A stretch of DNA of 64,000 nt from an uncultured Bacilli bacterium. Lineage in GTDB: Bacteria; Bacillota_I; Bacilli_A; RF39; UBA660. Position 1 is the first letter of the stretch; every line of letters begins with the position of its first letter. Shown piece by piece: positions 9,166 to 17,300 of this stretch. The stretch is from contig CAKPFG010000004.1 of the NCBI GenBank assembly GCA_934153675.1, forward strand, positions 20,811 through 84,810, written 5' to 3'. The notes under the pieces are model-generated. The model saw only the letters and a list, made by a program, of their open reading frames with translations. It searched no databases and was not told the origin of the DNA. Position numbers and translations under genes: made by a program.

Positions 9166-9543
9166 TTGAAAAATAATAGTAATTTCGATGATGTATATAA
9201 ACAAGAAGAAGGAAAGGACTTATATGAGACTTTTACCTGCTTTGTACAGTTAAATAAAAAGTTTGTTTATCTTGCAATGTTTGAAAGTATTCCTTTTACT
9301 TATAATAATAATTTTTATGATATTAAATTAGTTTTAGATAAAAATTTTTCCTTAACACCTATTGTTCATGCTAACATTTCAAAATATTATTTAAATGAAA
9401 AAAAAGAAAAAATCATTATGTCAAGTATGACATTTAGTTATGACTGTTATAAAAGGATAATATTAGAACCAACCATTGAAATAAATGTAAATAAAAATGA
9501 GGTAGGGGCAATGGATGATTTAATATCTTTACAACAAAGATAA
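9166..9543 (+). CDS. Hypothetical protein
   Basis: 125 residues, with a TTG start 5 bases after GGTGAT. It is soluble, with no signal peptide or membrane segment. Hydrophobic strand-like stretches alternate with polar ones (FVQLNKKFVYLAMFES; IKLVLDKNF). The C-terminus is acidic and ends ISLQQR. I do not recognise the family. It is transcribed divergently from RNase J and ends in its own terminator. Confidence 0.5.
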   Translation: MKNNSNFDDVYKQEEGKDLYETFTCFVQLNKKFVYLAMFESIPFTYNNNFYDIKLVLDKNFSLTPIVHANISKYYLNEKKEKIIMSSMTFSYDCYKRIILEPTIEINVNKNEVGAMDDLISLQQR

Positions 9544-9562
9544 TTTTATAAAATTATTCATA

Positions 9563-9601
9563 ATGTAGACAAAACCCTAGTTTTTTTCTACATGTTTTTT
9601 T
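9563..9601 (+). terminator. Terminator-like hairpin
   Basis: ATGTAGA pairs with TCTACAT across a 17-base loop and is followed by a T run. It lies just downstream of the hypothetical gene. Confidence 0.5.
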
Positions 9602-9602
9602 G

Positions 9603-10140
9603 GTAAAGTTCTTTTTCTTCTTTTGAAAGTCTATTATTTCAAACTTACTTTTTTGGTATTATAAAAGTGTAATAATTAATTATAGAAATGTGATTGAATA
9701 TTGCATTTTTTTTATTATGATTGAAGTGATTGGATAACGTAGCTCTTTTAGATATAAAGATCTCGTTATTAAAAGTGTTATCCAACTTTCACATAATATA
9801 TTTGTTTAAACAAGATGAGATTTAAATAGTTTTTGTGTAAAGCGCCAAAATGATGATATGTAGAGGAGTTGAAAGCAATCATAGTATAAAGAATAGGAAG
9901 GAAAAAGGAAAATGAAGTATGGAATTGTGAAAAAGATATATAAAGAATTAAAAATGTGGTAATTATTATTTTTAGTATGTCAACAAAATTAGATAGCTTG
10001 CGTTAGCATGTTTGAAAATACAATATGAAAAAATTATCAAAAACTATTGATTTTTATTGGCAAGTTTTAATGGAAAAAAGCTTTAGTATTTACAAAAAAT
10101 GTCATATATGTTAAAATTAGAGTGTATTCATAGGTAGGAG
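9603..10140. other. Long non-coding stretch with an unexplained paired region
   Basis: No ORF with a supported start is seen over about 540 bases. The clearest structure is at 9729-9788. There TTGGATAAC pairs with GTTATCCAA about 40 bases later, and an inner AACG/CGTT plus a partly paired AT-rich hairpin sit inside. The rest is AT-rich, with scattered AGGAGG-like and ATG-like strings but no open frame. It may be the leader of the ireB operon, a decayed gene, or a structured RNA. No T-box, tRNA or known riboswitch motif was recognised. Confidence 0.35.
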
Positions 10141-10146
10141 GTATGT

Positions 10147-10389
10147 ATGGATCAGACAAAAACTTATAACTCTTTAGAGTTTCAAGAAGAACTAATAGCA
10201 GAAACTATTAAAGAAGTAGCTTTAATATTAGATGAGCGTGGATATAATTCAATTAATCAAATTGTAGGTTATTTAATGAGTGGAGATCCAGGTTACATTT
10301 CCAGTCACAAAGAGGCCAGAAATAAAATAACAAGGTTTGAAAGGGCCGAAATATTAGAGGTTCTTGTTAAAAAATATTTGAATAGATAA
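10147..10389 (+). CDS. ireB: IreB family regulatory phosphoprotein (UPF0297)
   Basis: 80 residues with the family core GYNSINQIVGYLMSGDPGYI and a basic C-terminal helix. In Enterococcus, IreB is phosphorylated near its N-terminus by the PASTA kinase IreK and modulates cell-envelope stress resistance. Thr4 and Thr6 here lie in the equivalent N-terminal region. It is the first gene of an ireB-ruvX-DUF1292-mltG-trmR operon, in the Bacillus yrzL-yrrK-yrzB-yrrL-yrrM order. A GTAGGAGG ribosome site precedes it, and the stop overlaps the ATG of ruvX by one base. The likely kinase is encoded at 20991. Confidence 0.92.
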   Translation: MDQTKTYNSLEFQEELIAETIKEVALILDERGYNSINQIVGYLMSGDPGYISSHKEARNKITRFERAEILEVLVKKYLNR

Positions 10390-10826
10390 TGAGATATTTA
10401 GGTCTTGATTTAGGAACCAAAACATTGGGAGTTGCTGTTAGTGATCTTACTAACACAATAGCAACATCTATTGGAATTATTAGATTTGATAATGAAAATT
10501 ATAAAGAAACGTATAAACCGTTAAAAAAGATTATTGATGAAAATAAAATTACTACAATTGTTTTGGGTTTACCTAAAAATATGAATAATAGTATTGGTTT
10601 TCGTGGTGAGGCAACATTAGAATACAAAAGAATGCTAGAGTCATGGTTTTGTATTTCTGTTATTATGCAAGATGAAAGACTGACAACAGTTGAGGCAACT
10701 AATTATATGTTGGAGGCTAATTTATCTCGTAAAAAACGAAAGAAAAGTATTGATGCACTAGCTGCAAGTATTATTTTACAAACATATTTAGATATTAAAA
10801 GGAAGGATGAAAAATATGGAAAATGA
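10389..10826 (+). CDS. ruvX: RuvX/YqgF-type putative Holliday junction resolvase
   Basis: 145 residues with an RNase H-like fold signature: LGLDLGTKTLGVAVSD at the N-terminus (catalytic Asp). LGLPKNMNN follows in the centre, and the C-terminal acidic motif is SIDALAASIIL. YqgF/RuvX proteins have been linked to Holliday junction resolution and to 16S rRNA 5'-end processing. It is translationally coupled to ireB. Its 3' end overlaps the region upstream of the DUF1292 gene. Confidence 0.9.
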   Translation: MRYLGLDLGTKTLGVAVSDLTNTIATSIGIIRFDNENYKETYKPLKKIIDENKITTIVLGLPKNMNNSIGFRGEATLEYKRMLESWFCISVIMQDERLTTVEATNYMLEANLSRKKRKKSIDALAASIILQTYLDIKRKDEKYGK

Positions 10827-11103
10827 GGAAATAATGACATTTAAAGTAATTAATGATGAAGGTAATGAAGTAGAATGTGAAGTATTATTTACGTTTGAAT
10901 CAGAGGAAACTAAAAAAAATTATATAGTTTATACTGATAATACAATGGATGAAGAAGGTAATACTAAGGTTTTTGCGTCAATTTATAATCCAAATGAGGC
11001 TGAAACAAAATTATTACCAATAGAAACAGAAAAAGAGTGGAAAATTATTGAAACTATTTTAGAAGAAATTCAATCTGAAGCAAATAATGGAAATGCTAAT
11101 TAA
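10816..11103 (+). CDS. yrzB: DUF1292 domain protein (YrzB-like)
   Basis: 95 residues, strongly acidic. It matches the DUF1292 pattern: a short beta-rich domain with EVLFTFESEETKKNYIVYTD and an acidic tail rich in Glu. The function is unknown but the gene is conserved between ruvX and mltG in Firmicutes. An in-frame ATG at 10807 exists. The ATG at 10816 is preferred because GGAAGG sits 9 bases upstream of it. Confidence 0.85.
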   Translation: MENEEIMTFKVINDEGNEVECEVLFTFESEETKKNYIVYTDNTMDEEGNTKVFASIYNPNEAETKLLPIETEKEWKIIETILEEIQSEANNGNAN

Positions 11104-11112
11104 TTAAATGGT

Positions 11113-12189
11113 ATGAAAAGATTTCTTTTTATTATAACTAGTATAATAACTTTTATTGTATCTTTTTTGGGCGTATGGCTTGTTTATTATCACGTATCTT
11201 TAAGAGCAGTTACTAAAAGTAGTGGTGTTGTAAATTTTTCTGTTAAAGAAGGAAGTAATTACTATTCAATTGCACAAGATTTATTAAAAAATAAGTTAAT
11301 TCGTTCAAAATTTAGTTATAAGATTTATGTAAAATTACATAAACCAAAAAGTATTAAGGCTGGTGTTTATCAGCTTAATCGAAATATGAGTGTTGATGAG
11401 GTTGTTTATACATTATCTGGTGATATTAAGCATGATTTAAATAGCGTTAAAATTACTTTTAAAGAAGGTAAGAATATGCGTTATATTATAAAACAGATTG
11501 TTGCTAATACTAATAATAAAGAAGAAGATGTATTAAAAACCTTGAATGATCAAAAGTATTTACAAAAATTAATAGATAAATATTGGTTCATAAATAGTGA
11601 TATATTAAATAGCAATATTTATTATTCACTAGAAGGATATTTATTTCCAAATACATATAGCTTTAGAAAGAATATATCTGTTAAAGAGATATTTAATGTA
11701 ATGTTAGATCAAATGGATAAAAATTTAAAAAAATATAAAATTGATATAGAAAAAAGTGGATATACTCCACATCAAATTTTGACTATTGCATCTATTGTTG
11801 AATTAGAAGGTATAAATAGTTCTGATAGGAAAGGAATTGCTGGTGTTTTTTATAATCGTTTAAAAAATAATTGGAGTTTGGGTAGCGATGTTACAGCTTA
11901 TTATGGTGCTGGTGTTGATCTTAGTGAAAGAGATTTAACTACAGTCGAACTTAATGATAATAATGCATATAATACGCGATCAAGTTTAATGATAGGAAAA
12001 TTACCGGTTGGACCTATTTGTAATCCTAGTATAGAAAGTATTTTAGCATCTATTTATCCAACAGTTCATGATTATTATTATTTTGTTTCTGATAAAACCG
12101 GGAAGACTTATTTTACTAAAACTGATAAAGAACATATAGCAAAGAAAAATGAATTGATTAAGGCGGGATTATGGTACACATACGAATAG
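11113..12189 (+). CDS. mltG: Endolytic murein transglycosylase MltG
   Basis: 358 residues. An N-terminal membrane helix (about 5-28) is followed by a LysM-like part and the YceG catalytic domain. The active-site Glu is in IASIVELEG. The downstream substrate motifs are also present (GVFYNRL, LPVGPICNPS). MltG cuts nascent glycan strands and sets their length, working with the elongation/division machinery. It overlaps the next gene by 19 bases, implying coupling. The ribosome site is weak. Confidence 0.93.
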   Translation: MKRFLFIITSIITFIVSFLGVWLVYYHVSLRAVTKSSGVVNFSVKEGSNYYSIAQDLLKNKLIRSKFSYKIYVKLHKPKSIKAGVYQLNRNMSVDEVVYTLSGDIKHDLNSVKITFKEGKNMRYIIKQIVANTNNKEEDVLKTLNDQKYLQKLIDKYWFINSDILNSNIYYSLEGYLFPNTYSFRKNISVKEIFNVMLDQMDKNLKKYKIDIEKSGYTPHQILTIASIVELEGINSSDRKGIAGVFYNRLKNNWSLGSDVTAYYGAGVDLSERDLTTVELNDNNAYNTRSSLMIGKLPVGPICNPSIESILASIYPTVHDYYYFVSDKTGKTYFTKTDKEHIAKKNELIKAGLWYTYE

Positions 12190-12746
12190 AAGATTTAGAA
12201 AAATATGCTTTAGAAAATCATGTTCCTATTATGCTTAAGGATGGAATTGATTTTTTAACAGATTATATTAAAAAAAATGGTATAAAAAGTGTTTTAGAAA
12301 TAGGAACTGCTATAGGTTATTCGTCAATAAAAATGGCTTTTTGTGGTGTTAGTGTAACAACTATTGAAAGAGATAAAAATATGTATGATAAAGCTTTAAA
12401 TAATGTCAATTTGTTTAATATGAATGATAAAATACATTTAATATTTGCTGATGCTTTAGATGTTGATTTGAAGGGAAAATATGATTTAATATTTATTGAT
12501 GCTGCTAAAAGTCAATATATTAAATTTTTTGAAAAATTTCAAAAAAATTTAAATACCAATGGTGTTATTATTACGGATAATTTATCATTTCATGGCTTGG
12601 TTAATGATTGTTCTAATTGTAGTCGTAATACAAAACAGTTAGTAAAAAAAATAAAAAAATATATTGAATTTCTAAAAACAAATGCTAATTTTGAAACTAC
12701 TTTTTTAGAAATTGGAGATGGAATTAGTATATCAAAAAGAGTATAA
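12171..12746 (+). CDS. trmR: tRNA 5-hydroxyuridine methyltransferase-like O-methyltransferase (YrrM/TrmR)
   Basis: 191 residues of the class I SAM-dependent O-methyltransferase family 3. Motif I is VLEIGTAIGYSSI. The acidic loop is TIERD. IFIDAAKSQY is the metal/substrate region, followed by ITDNLSFHGLV. YrrM/TrmR methylates 5-hydroxyuridine at the tRNA wobble position. It closes the operon here, and a hairpin terminator overlaps its stop. The U32 peptidase genes that follow yrrM in Bacillus are absent. Confidence 0.85.
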   Translation: MVHIRIEDLEKYALENHVPIMLKDGIDFLTDYIKKNGIKSVLEIGTAIGYSSIKMAFCGVSVTTIERDKNMYDKALNNVNLFNMNDKIHLIFADALDVDLKGKYDLIFIDAAKSQYIKFFEKFQKNLNTNGVIITDNLSFHGLVNDCSNCSRNTKQLVKKIKKYIEFLKTNANFETTFLEIGDGISISKRV

Positions 12747-12763
12747 TATTACTCTTTGTTTTG
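12736..12763 (+). terminator. Rho-independent terminator of the ireB-trmR operon
   Basis: AAAGAGT / ACTCTTT stem with an 8-base loop, followed by GTTTTGTT. Confidence 0.65.
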
Positions 12764-12793
12764 TTATAAAAGTTAATATTGAAAGGAAATAAA

Positions 12794-13277
12794 ATGAAAA
12801 AATTAAAATATTTAGTATTAATAATAACATTGTTTTTGGTAGTTAATAAAATAAGTGCAGAAGGATTACCAGCTGGTGAATATAAAGTTGGTGATTTAGT
12901 AACATTATTAAAGGAAAAACCATTAAATGCAACGATGTAGACCTTTCATCAATTGAAATACAAAATAAAATAATTATTTCTGATTATGATAGTAATAAAT
13001 ATATTAAAACTCCATTTTACTTAAGTGCTACTTGTTTATCAGTAGGAAATTTATCTGGGTGTACAATAGAATATAAATTATCTACTTTAAAACAAGTTAT
13101 TGATATTTGGTCTAATAGTAAATAAAAAAAGATTTAAAGAAAGATTCTATAGGCTATAGTGTAAGGTTAATAATGTATGAAAAATTAATTAATAATTTAG
13201 GATATTCTATTAAAAATGGGGATACTTGTTATTTTTCACCAATAAATGTTACGTCTTTTTTTATATTTAAAAACTAA
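12794..13277 (+). pseudogene. Second relic of the repeat surface-protein family
   Basis: A good ribosome site (GAAAGGAAAT) and a signal peptide (ending ISA) remain. They are followed by YKVGDLVTLLKEKPLNA, a stop/frameshift near 12937, then DLSSIEIQNKII, CLSVGNLSGCTIEYKLS, LKQVIDIW, another stop, and GYSVRLIMYEKLINNLGYS. These match the first repeat unit of the intact protein at 5223 in order. The YYVIKD part and the whole C-terminal half with the sorting signal are gone. The relic ends against the 3' end of spoVB. Confidence 0.8.
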
Positions 13278-14560
13278 TTTTCTTTTAAGTATTTTTTAAC
13301 ATTTATATAATCGTATGTTGTAACAAAAACAATATTAACCCCTGTTGCTATAATAAGTGACCAGATGCCTAGTTTATAACTTAATAAAAAAAGTAATATA
13401 GTTCTGATAATGGTTCCATATAATGTTCCTTTTAAGGAAATTTTTGCTTTGTTCATGGCTTGCAGGCTGGTTGAAATGGGTGCTTGTATATAATGCAGTA
13501 GACAGATTGGAGCTAAAAACTTTATATAATTAATTCCCTCGTTTGTATTATAAATCAGTTTTAATGGTAGTTCTGGTATGATAGTAAATAGAATTGATGC
13601 TGGAATACCTATTATTAGACAACAAACTATTGCTTGTTTAATTTTTCTTTTTACCAATTTATATTTTTTATTTGTATAGTTTTTACTAACGTTTGGTATC
13701 AATGCACTTGATATAGCAAGTGTAAAAAATGATGGTAATAATATTAACGGTAGTACATATCCATTAATAATTCCATATTCTTTAATAATATAATTGTTAG
13801 AAAATCCTATTTTATAAAGAACATAGGTAATTATAATTGGTTCTAAAAAATAACCGATGCTACCTATTATTTTGCTTCCAGTTGTAGGTAGGGCAATATT
13901 TAAAAGGGATTTTATGTCTTTTTTATTGGGCTTTATATCATTTTTTTTATATTTAAATTTTGGAATTAAAAAAATAAAACCGATAATTGATGTAAGTTCA
14001 CTTAATATGTTAGTAAGAACTATAAATGCAATTGCAATATCTATTCCTTTTTTTAAAAATATTGGTAATAATAATATTATTGCTAAAAGTTTTACTATAT
14101 CTTCTAATATATTAGTAATAACGTGTGGTAGCATTCTTTCCTTTGCAAAAAAATAACTTCTTAACATATTGGAAATACTAATAAAAGGTAGAATTAAACC
14201 TATGGCAATTAGTCCTAGATTAACTTTTTTTTCATGTAAAAGAGTAATACTTATATATTGAGATGAGAATAGAAGAATAAAAATAATGATAAAATCTATA
14301 GTAAGGGAAATTATTAATGCTGTTGTAATTAGTTTTTTAGCATTTTTTCCTTTTGCAATTAAAACATTCAGTGCAGTCGGTAGTCCTAGTTGTGAAATCG
14401 ATATTAGAAGCATCATAGTAGGCATTATTAAAGCATATAAACCATATTTTTCACTTCCTATCATTCTTGTTATAACAATTTTTATAATCATGCCAAGTAT
14501 TTTTGTTATAAATCCTCCAATAATTAGAATAATAGTTGATTTTATAAAAGTATTTTTCAT
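13274..14560 (-). CDS. spoVB: SpoVB/MurJ-like polysaccharide (lipid-linked) flippase
   Basis: 428 residues with about twelve hydrophobic segments. The N-terminus (KSTIILIIGGFITKILGM, ARMIG-like TRMIGSEKYGLY) and SQLGLPTALN are typical of the MOP-superfamily SpoVB subgroup. SpoVB acts in spore cortex synthesis, probably as a lipid-linked peptidoglycan flippase. It is divergent from comN-secDF, the neighbourhood seen in Bacillus. It is slightly shorter than typical SpoVB (about 500 residues). No T-run terminator is seen behind it. Confidence 0.85.
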   Translation of the reverse strand: MKNTFIKSTIILIIGGFITKILGMIIKIVITRMIGSEKYGLYALIMPTMMLLISISQLGLPTALNVLIAKGKNAKKLITTALIISLTIDFIIIFILLFSSQYISITLLHEKKVNLGLIAIGLILPFISISNMLRSYFFAKERMLPHVITNILEDIVKLLAIILLLPIFLKKGIDIAIAFIVLTNILSELTSIIGFIFLIPKFKYKKNDIKPNKKDIKSLLNIALPTTGSKIIGSIGYFLEPIIITYVLYKIGFSNNYIIKEYGIINGYVLPLILLPSFFTLAISSALIPNVSKNYTNKKYKLVKRKIKQAIVCCLIIGIPASILFTIIPELPLKLIYNTNEGINYIKFLAPICLLHYIQAPISTSLQAMNKAKISLKGTLYGTIIRTILLFLLSYKLGIWSLIIATGVNIVFVTTYDYINVKKYLKEN

Positions 14561-14594
14561 AATAAATTTTATTCTTTATCTTTTGAAATATCAC

Positions 14595-14623
14595 TTGTAA
14601 AATAAAGAATATTAATATATAAT
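14595..14623 (+). promoter_or_regulatory. Promoter of comN-secDF
   Basis: TTGTAA, 17 bases, TATAAT. The predicted transcript start (about 14630) lies downstream of an ATG at 14624, which supports translation from 14651. Confidence 0.7.
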
Positions 14624-14650
14624 ATGGATGTGTACTTAGAAGGAGAATGT

Positions 14651-14941
14651 ATGGATATAGAGTTTTCAAGTGTTAAACAATTATATGATAGACTATTACC
14701 TGCTTTAAAAACTAAAGAATTGGATTTGAAAAGAAATAATATTAATTATATAAAAAAAGAAGATATTTGGAATTATTTAAAAATTACAAAATGGAGTGGT
14801 GCTAAAGATCTTTTGTTGCACCAAATGGTTGATGATATATTAAATGTGGATGACATATTATTAAGAAACTATGTAGAGGATAATTTGCGTAAGAATATTG
14901 TCGAACCAAATTTAAAAAGTGAGGGATTTATGAATGAATGA
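14651..14941 (+). CDS. comN: ComN-like post-transcriptional regulator
   Basis: 96 residues from the ATG at 14651, which has AGGAG 5 bases upstream. The protein is small and soluble, with KEDIWNYLKITKW and an acidic helix LHQMVDDILNVDD, matching the ComN (YrzD) family. In Bacillus, ComN controls comE mRNA levels and localises with DivIVA. Position between spoVB and secDF supports the call. The gene overlaps secDF by 8 bases. Confidence 0.8.
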   Translation: MDIEFSSVKQLYDRLLPALKTKELDLKRNNINYIKKEDIWNYLKITKWSGAKDLLLHQMVDDILNVDDILLRNYVEDNLRKNIVEPNLKSEGFMNE

Positions 14942-17210
14942 TAAGAAAATGAATAAAAAGATAACATTTAAAAAAAGTATTTTTATTTTATTAGTTGTTT
15001 TAATTTTATCAACTTTTTTTCTTGTGCCGCTTATAAAAAATATTAAGTTTGGACTTGATTTAGCTGGTGGGTTTGAAATTTTATATAAAGTTGATAGTTT
15101 AGATGGAACTAAGGTTACAAATGATATGGTAAATAGTACATATAAAATAATTGAAAAACGTGTTAATTCTCTTGGAGTATCTGAGCCAGTTATTTCTGTT
15201 GAGGGTAATAATATTCGTGTTCAATTGGCTGGTATTAATAATGCTGATGAGGCAAGAAAAACCATTAGTAAGGTTGGATCGTTAACTTTTAGGGATACAT
15301 CTGATAATTTGCTTATGACAAGCGATATTCTTGATAGTGGTAAAGCTAGTGTTAATGTGAATGATAAAACAGGGGCTTATGAAATATCTTTAAAAATAAA
15401 AGATAAAAAGACTTTTTATAAAGTAACAAAGAAAATAAGTGAACAAAGTGATAATTATATTACTATTTGGCTTGATTTTGAAGATGGTGTTGATAGTTAT
15501 TATCATGATAACAACGGAACAAAAGTTAAAGAAAATTGTGGTGATTCATCTTCGCATTGTTTATCTGCAGCAACTGTTTCACAAGGTTTTGCATCAGATG
15601 TTGTAATTCAGGGTAATTTTACAAAAAAAGAAGCAGAACAAACTGTTGAACTTATTAATAGTGGTAGCATGCCAACTAAATTAACTGAAGTATCAAGCCA
15701 TAGTGTAAGTGCTTCATTTGGCGCTGATTCACTAGATAAAACTCTTATTGCAAGTATTGTTGGTATTTCTTTTATTATCTTAGTTATGCTCTTACTTTAC
15801 AAATTTAGTGGTTTTGTTGCTAGTGTTGGAATTATTTCATATACTGCTATTACGCTTTTAATTTTCAATTTGGTTGGTGGTAGATTGACATTACAAGGAC
15901 TTGCCGCTCTTGTAATTGGTATTGGTATGGCCGTTGATTCAACCGTTATTAGTTTCTCTAGAATAAAGGAAGAATTAAGAAATGGTGCTGGAGTAAAAAC
16001 GGCATTTAAATCGGGTACTAAACAATCTATTATGTCTATTATAGATGCTAATACGACAACACTTTTGGTTGCAATTATACTATTTATTTTTGGCGAAAGT
16101 AGTGTTAAGGGCTTTGCTACAATGCTTATTATAAGTGTTATAGTTACATTTATAGTAATGGTTGGTTTAACAAGATATTTAATTAGTTTATTTGTAAGAT
16201 GCGAAAAATTTAAGAATCATAAATATTTGTTTATTGGTTATAAAGATAAAAAGAAGAAAGAATTTAAAATAAATTATGTTAAATATTACAAAATAATTTT
16301 TAGTTTAGTTGTTTTAATATTTACTTTAGGTGGTGTATTTATTTATAATAATGGGCTAAAATTAGGTGTTGATTTTAAGGGTGGAAGTTCTATTACTGTA
16401 ACTAGTGATAATATTAATCAAAAAAATATAGAAAGAACACTTCAGAACTTAGATTACAACATAAACTCTATTGAAAAAATTAATAATGATACGGTTTATG
16501 TAACGGTTAGTAATGTTTTAACTAATGAACAAGCAGATGATGTAGAAAATCAATTTAAAGAAAAATATAATGCCACAACTAGTGTTGGTTCAATTTCTAA
16601 TATTGTCAAAAAACAATTGACACTTAATGCAGTAAAGGCACTTATCATAGCACTTTGCTTTACTATTGTTTATATTTCAATTAGATTTAAATTCAGTTAT
16701 GCTATTTCTTCTATTATTGCACTTTTGCATGACAGTTATATGGTAGTTATATTATTTGCTTTTTTGAATCTTGAGGTTAGTAGTATATTTATTGCAGCTA
16801 TTTTAGCTATTATAGGTTATTCAATTAATAATACTATTGTTGTATTTGATAGAATCAGGGAAAATAAGAAGAAATTATATAATAATAATATTAAGAAACA
16901 AGAGGATCTTGAAAACATTATTAACACAAGTTTAAATCAAACATCTATTAGATGTATTATTACAACTTTGACTACACTTCTTCCAGTAGTAGCACTTATA
17001 ATTTTTGGTTCGTATGAGGTATTGAACTTTAACTTAGCATTATTATTTGGTCTTATTGTAGGAACTTTCTCATCATTATTTTTAGCTCCAGAAATATGGT
17101 ATTTGCTTGAAAAAAGAAAAATAGGAAAGCAGAAAAAGAAAAAATGGTATGATGATGATAATAAAAAAACAGAACCTGAAGAATTAAAAGTTAAAGGAAT
17201 TAATTGTTAA
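14934..17210 (+). CDS. secDF: SecDF fused protein-export membrane protein
   Basis: 758 residues with SecD (about 1-420) and SecF (about 440-735) fused in one chain, as in Bacillus. The SecD N-terminus has FGLDLAGGFEI, and SecF has LGVDFKGGSSI. Each half has six membrane helices with the family motifs GIGMAVDS and GYSINNTIVVFDRIRE. SecDF uses the proton gradient to help pull secreted proteins through SecYEG. The start codon overlaps the end of comN, and a strong terminator follows. Confidence 0.95.
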   Translation: MNDKKMNKKITFKKSIFILLVVLILSTFFLVPLIKNIKFGLDLAGGFEILYKVDSLDGTKVTNDMVNSTYKIIEKRVNSLGVSEPVISVEGNNIRVQLAGINNADEARKTISKVGSLTFRDTSDNLLMTSDILDSGKASVNVNDKTGAYEISLKIKDKKTFYKVTKKISEQSDNYITIWLDFEDGVDSYYHDNNGTKVKENCGDSSSHCLSAATVSQGFASDVVIQGNFTKKEAEQTVELINSGSMPTKLTEVSSHSVSASFGADSLDKTLIASIVGISFIILVMLLLYKFSGFVASVGIISYTAITLLIFNLVGGRLTLQGLAALVIGIGMAVDSTVISFSRIKEELRNGAGVKTAFKSGTKQSIMSIIDANTTTLLVAIILFIFGESSVKGFATMLIISVIVTFIVMVGLTRYLISLFVRCEKFKNHKYLFIGYKDKKKKEFKINYVKYYKIIFSLVVLIFTLGGVFIYNNGLKLGVDFKGGSSITVTSDNINQKNIERTLQNLDYNINSIEKINNDTVYVTVSNVLTNEQADDVENQFKEKYNATTSVGSISNIVKKQLTLNAVKALIIALCFTIVYISIRFKFSYAISSIIALLHDSYMVVILFAFLNLEVSSIFIAAILAIIGYSINNTIVVFDRIRENKKKLYNNNIKKQEDLENIINTSLNQTSIRCIITTLTTLLPVVALIIFGSYEVLNFNLALLFGLIVGTFSSLFLAPEIWYLLEKRKIGKQKKKKWYDDDNKKTEPEELKVKGINC

Positions 17211-17244
17211 ATTTAGAAAAAATATTTTTTCTAAATTTTTTTTT
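17209..17244 (+). terminator. Rho-independent terminator of comN-secDF
   Basis: A 13-bp perfect stem AAATTTAGAAAAA / TTTTTCTAAATTT with a 4-base loop and T run. Confidence 0.85.
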
Positions 17245-17300
17245 GATAAAAAAAGGATTTTTCCATTTACTTATAGAATGATATAAGTAGGAGGGAAAAA

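Noticed and set aside
9603..10140. T-box, tRNA or RNase P RNA in the long gap before ireB
   Set aside because: No T-box AGGGTGG motif, tRNA cloverleaf or RNase P core segments could be found by eye.
13857..14600. Hydrophobic plus-strand open frames inside spoVB
   Set aside because: They are antisense shadows of membrane helices in spoVB; hydrophobicity on the opposite strand arises from AT-rich codons.
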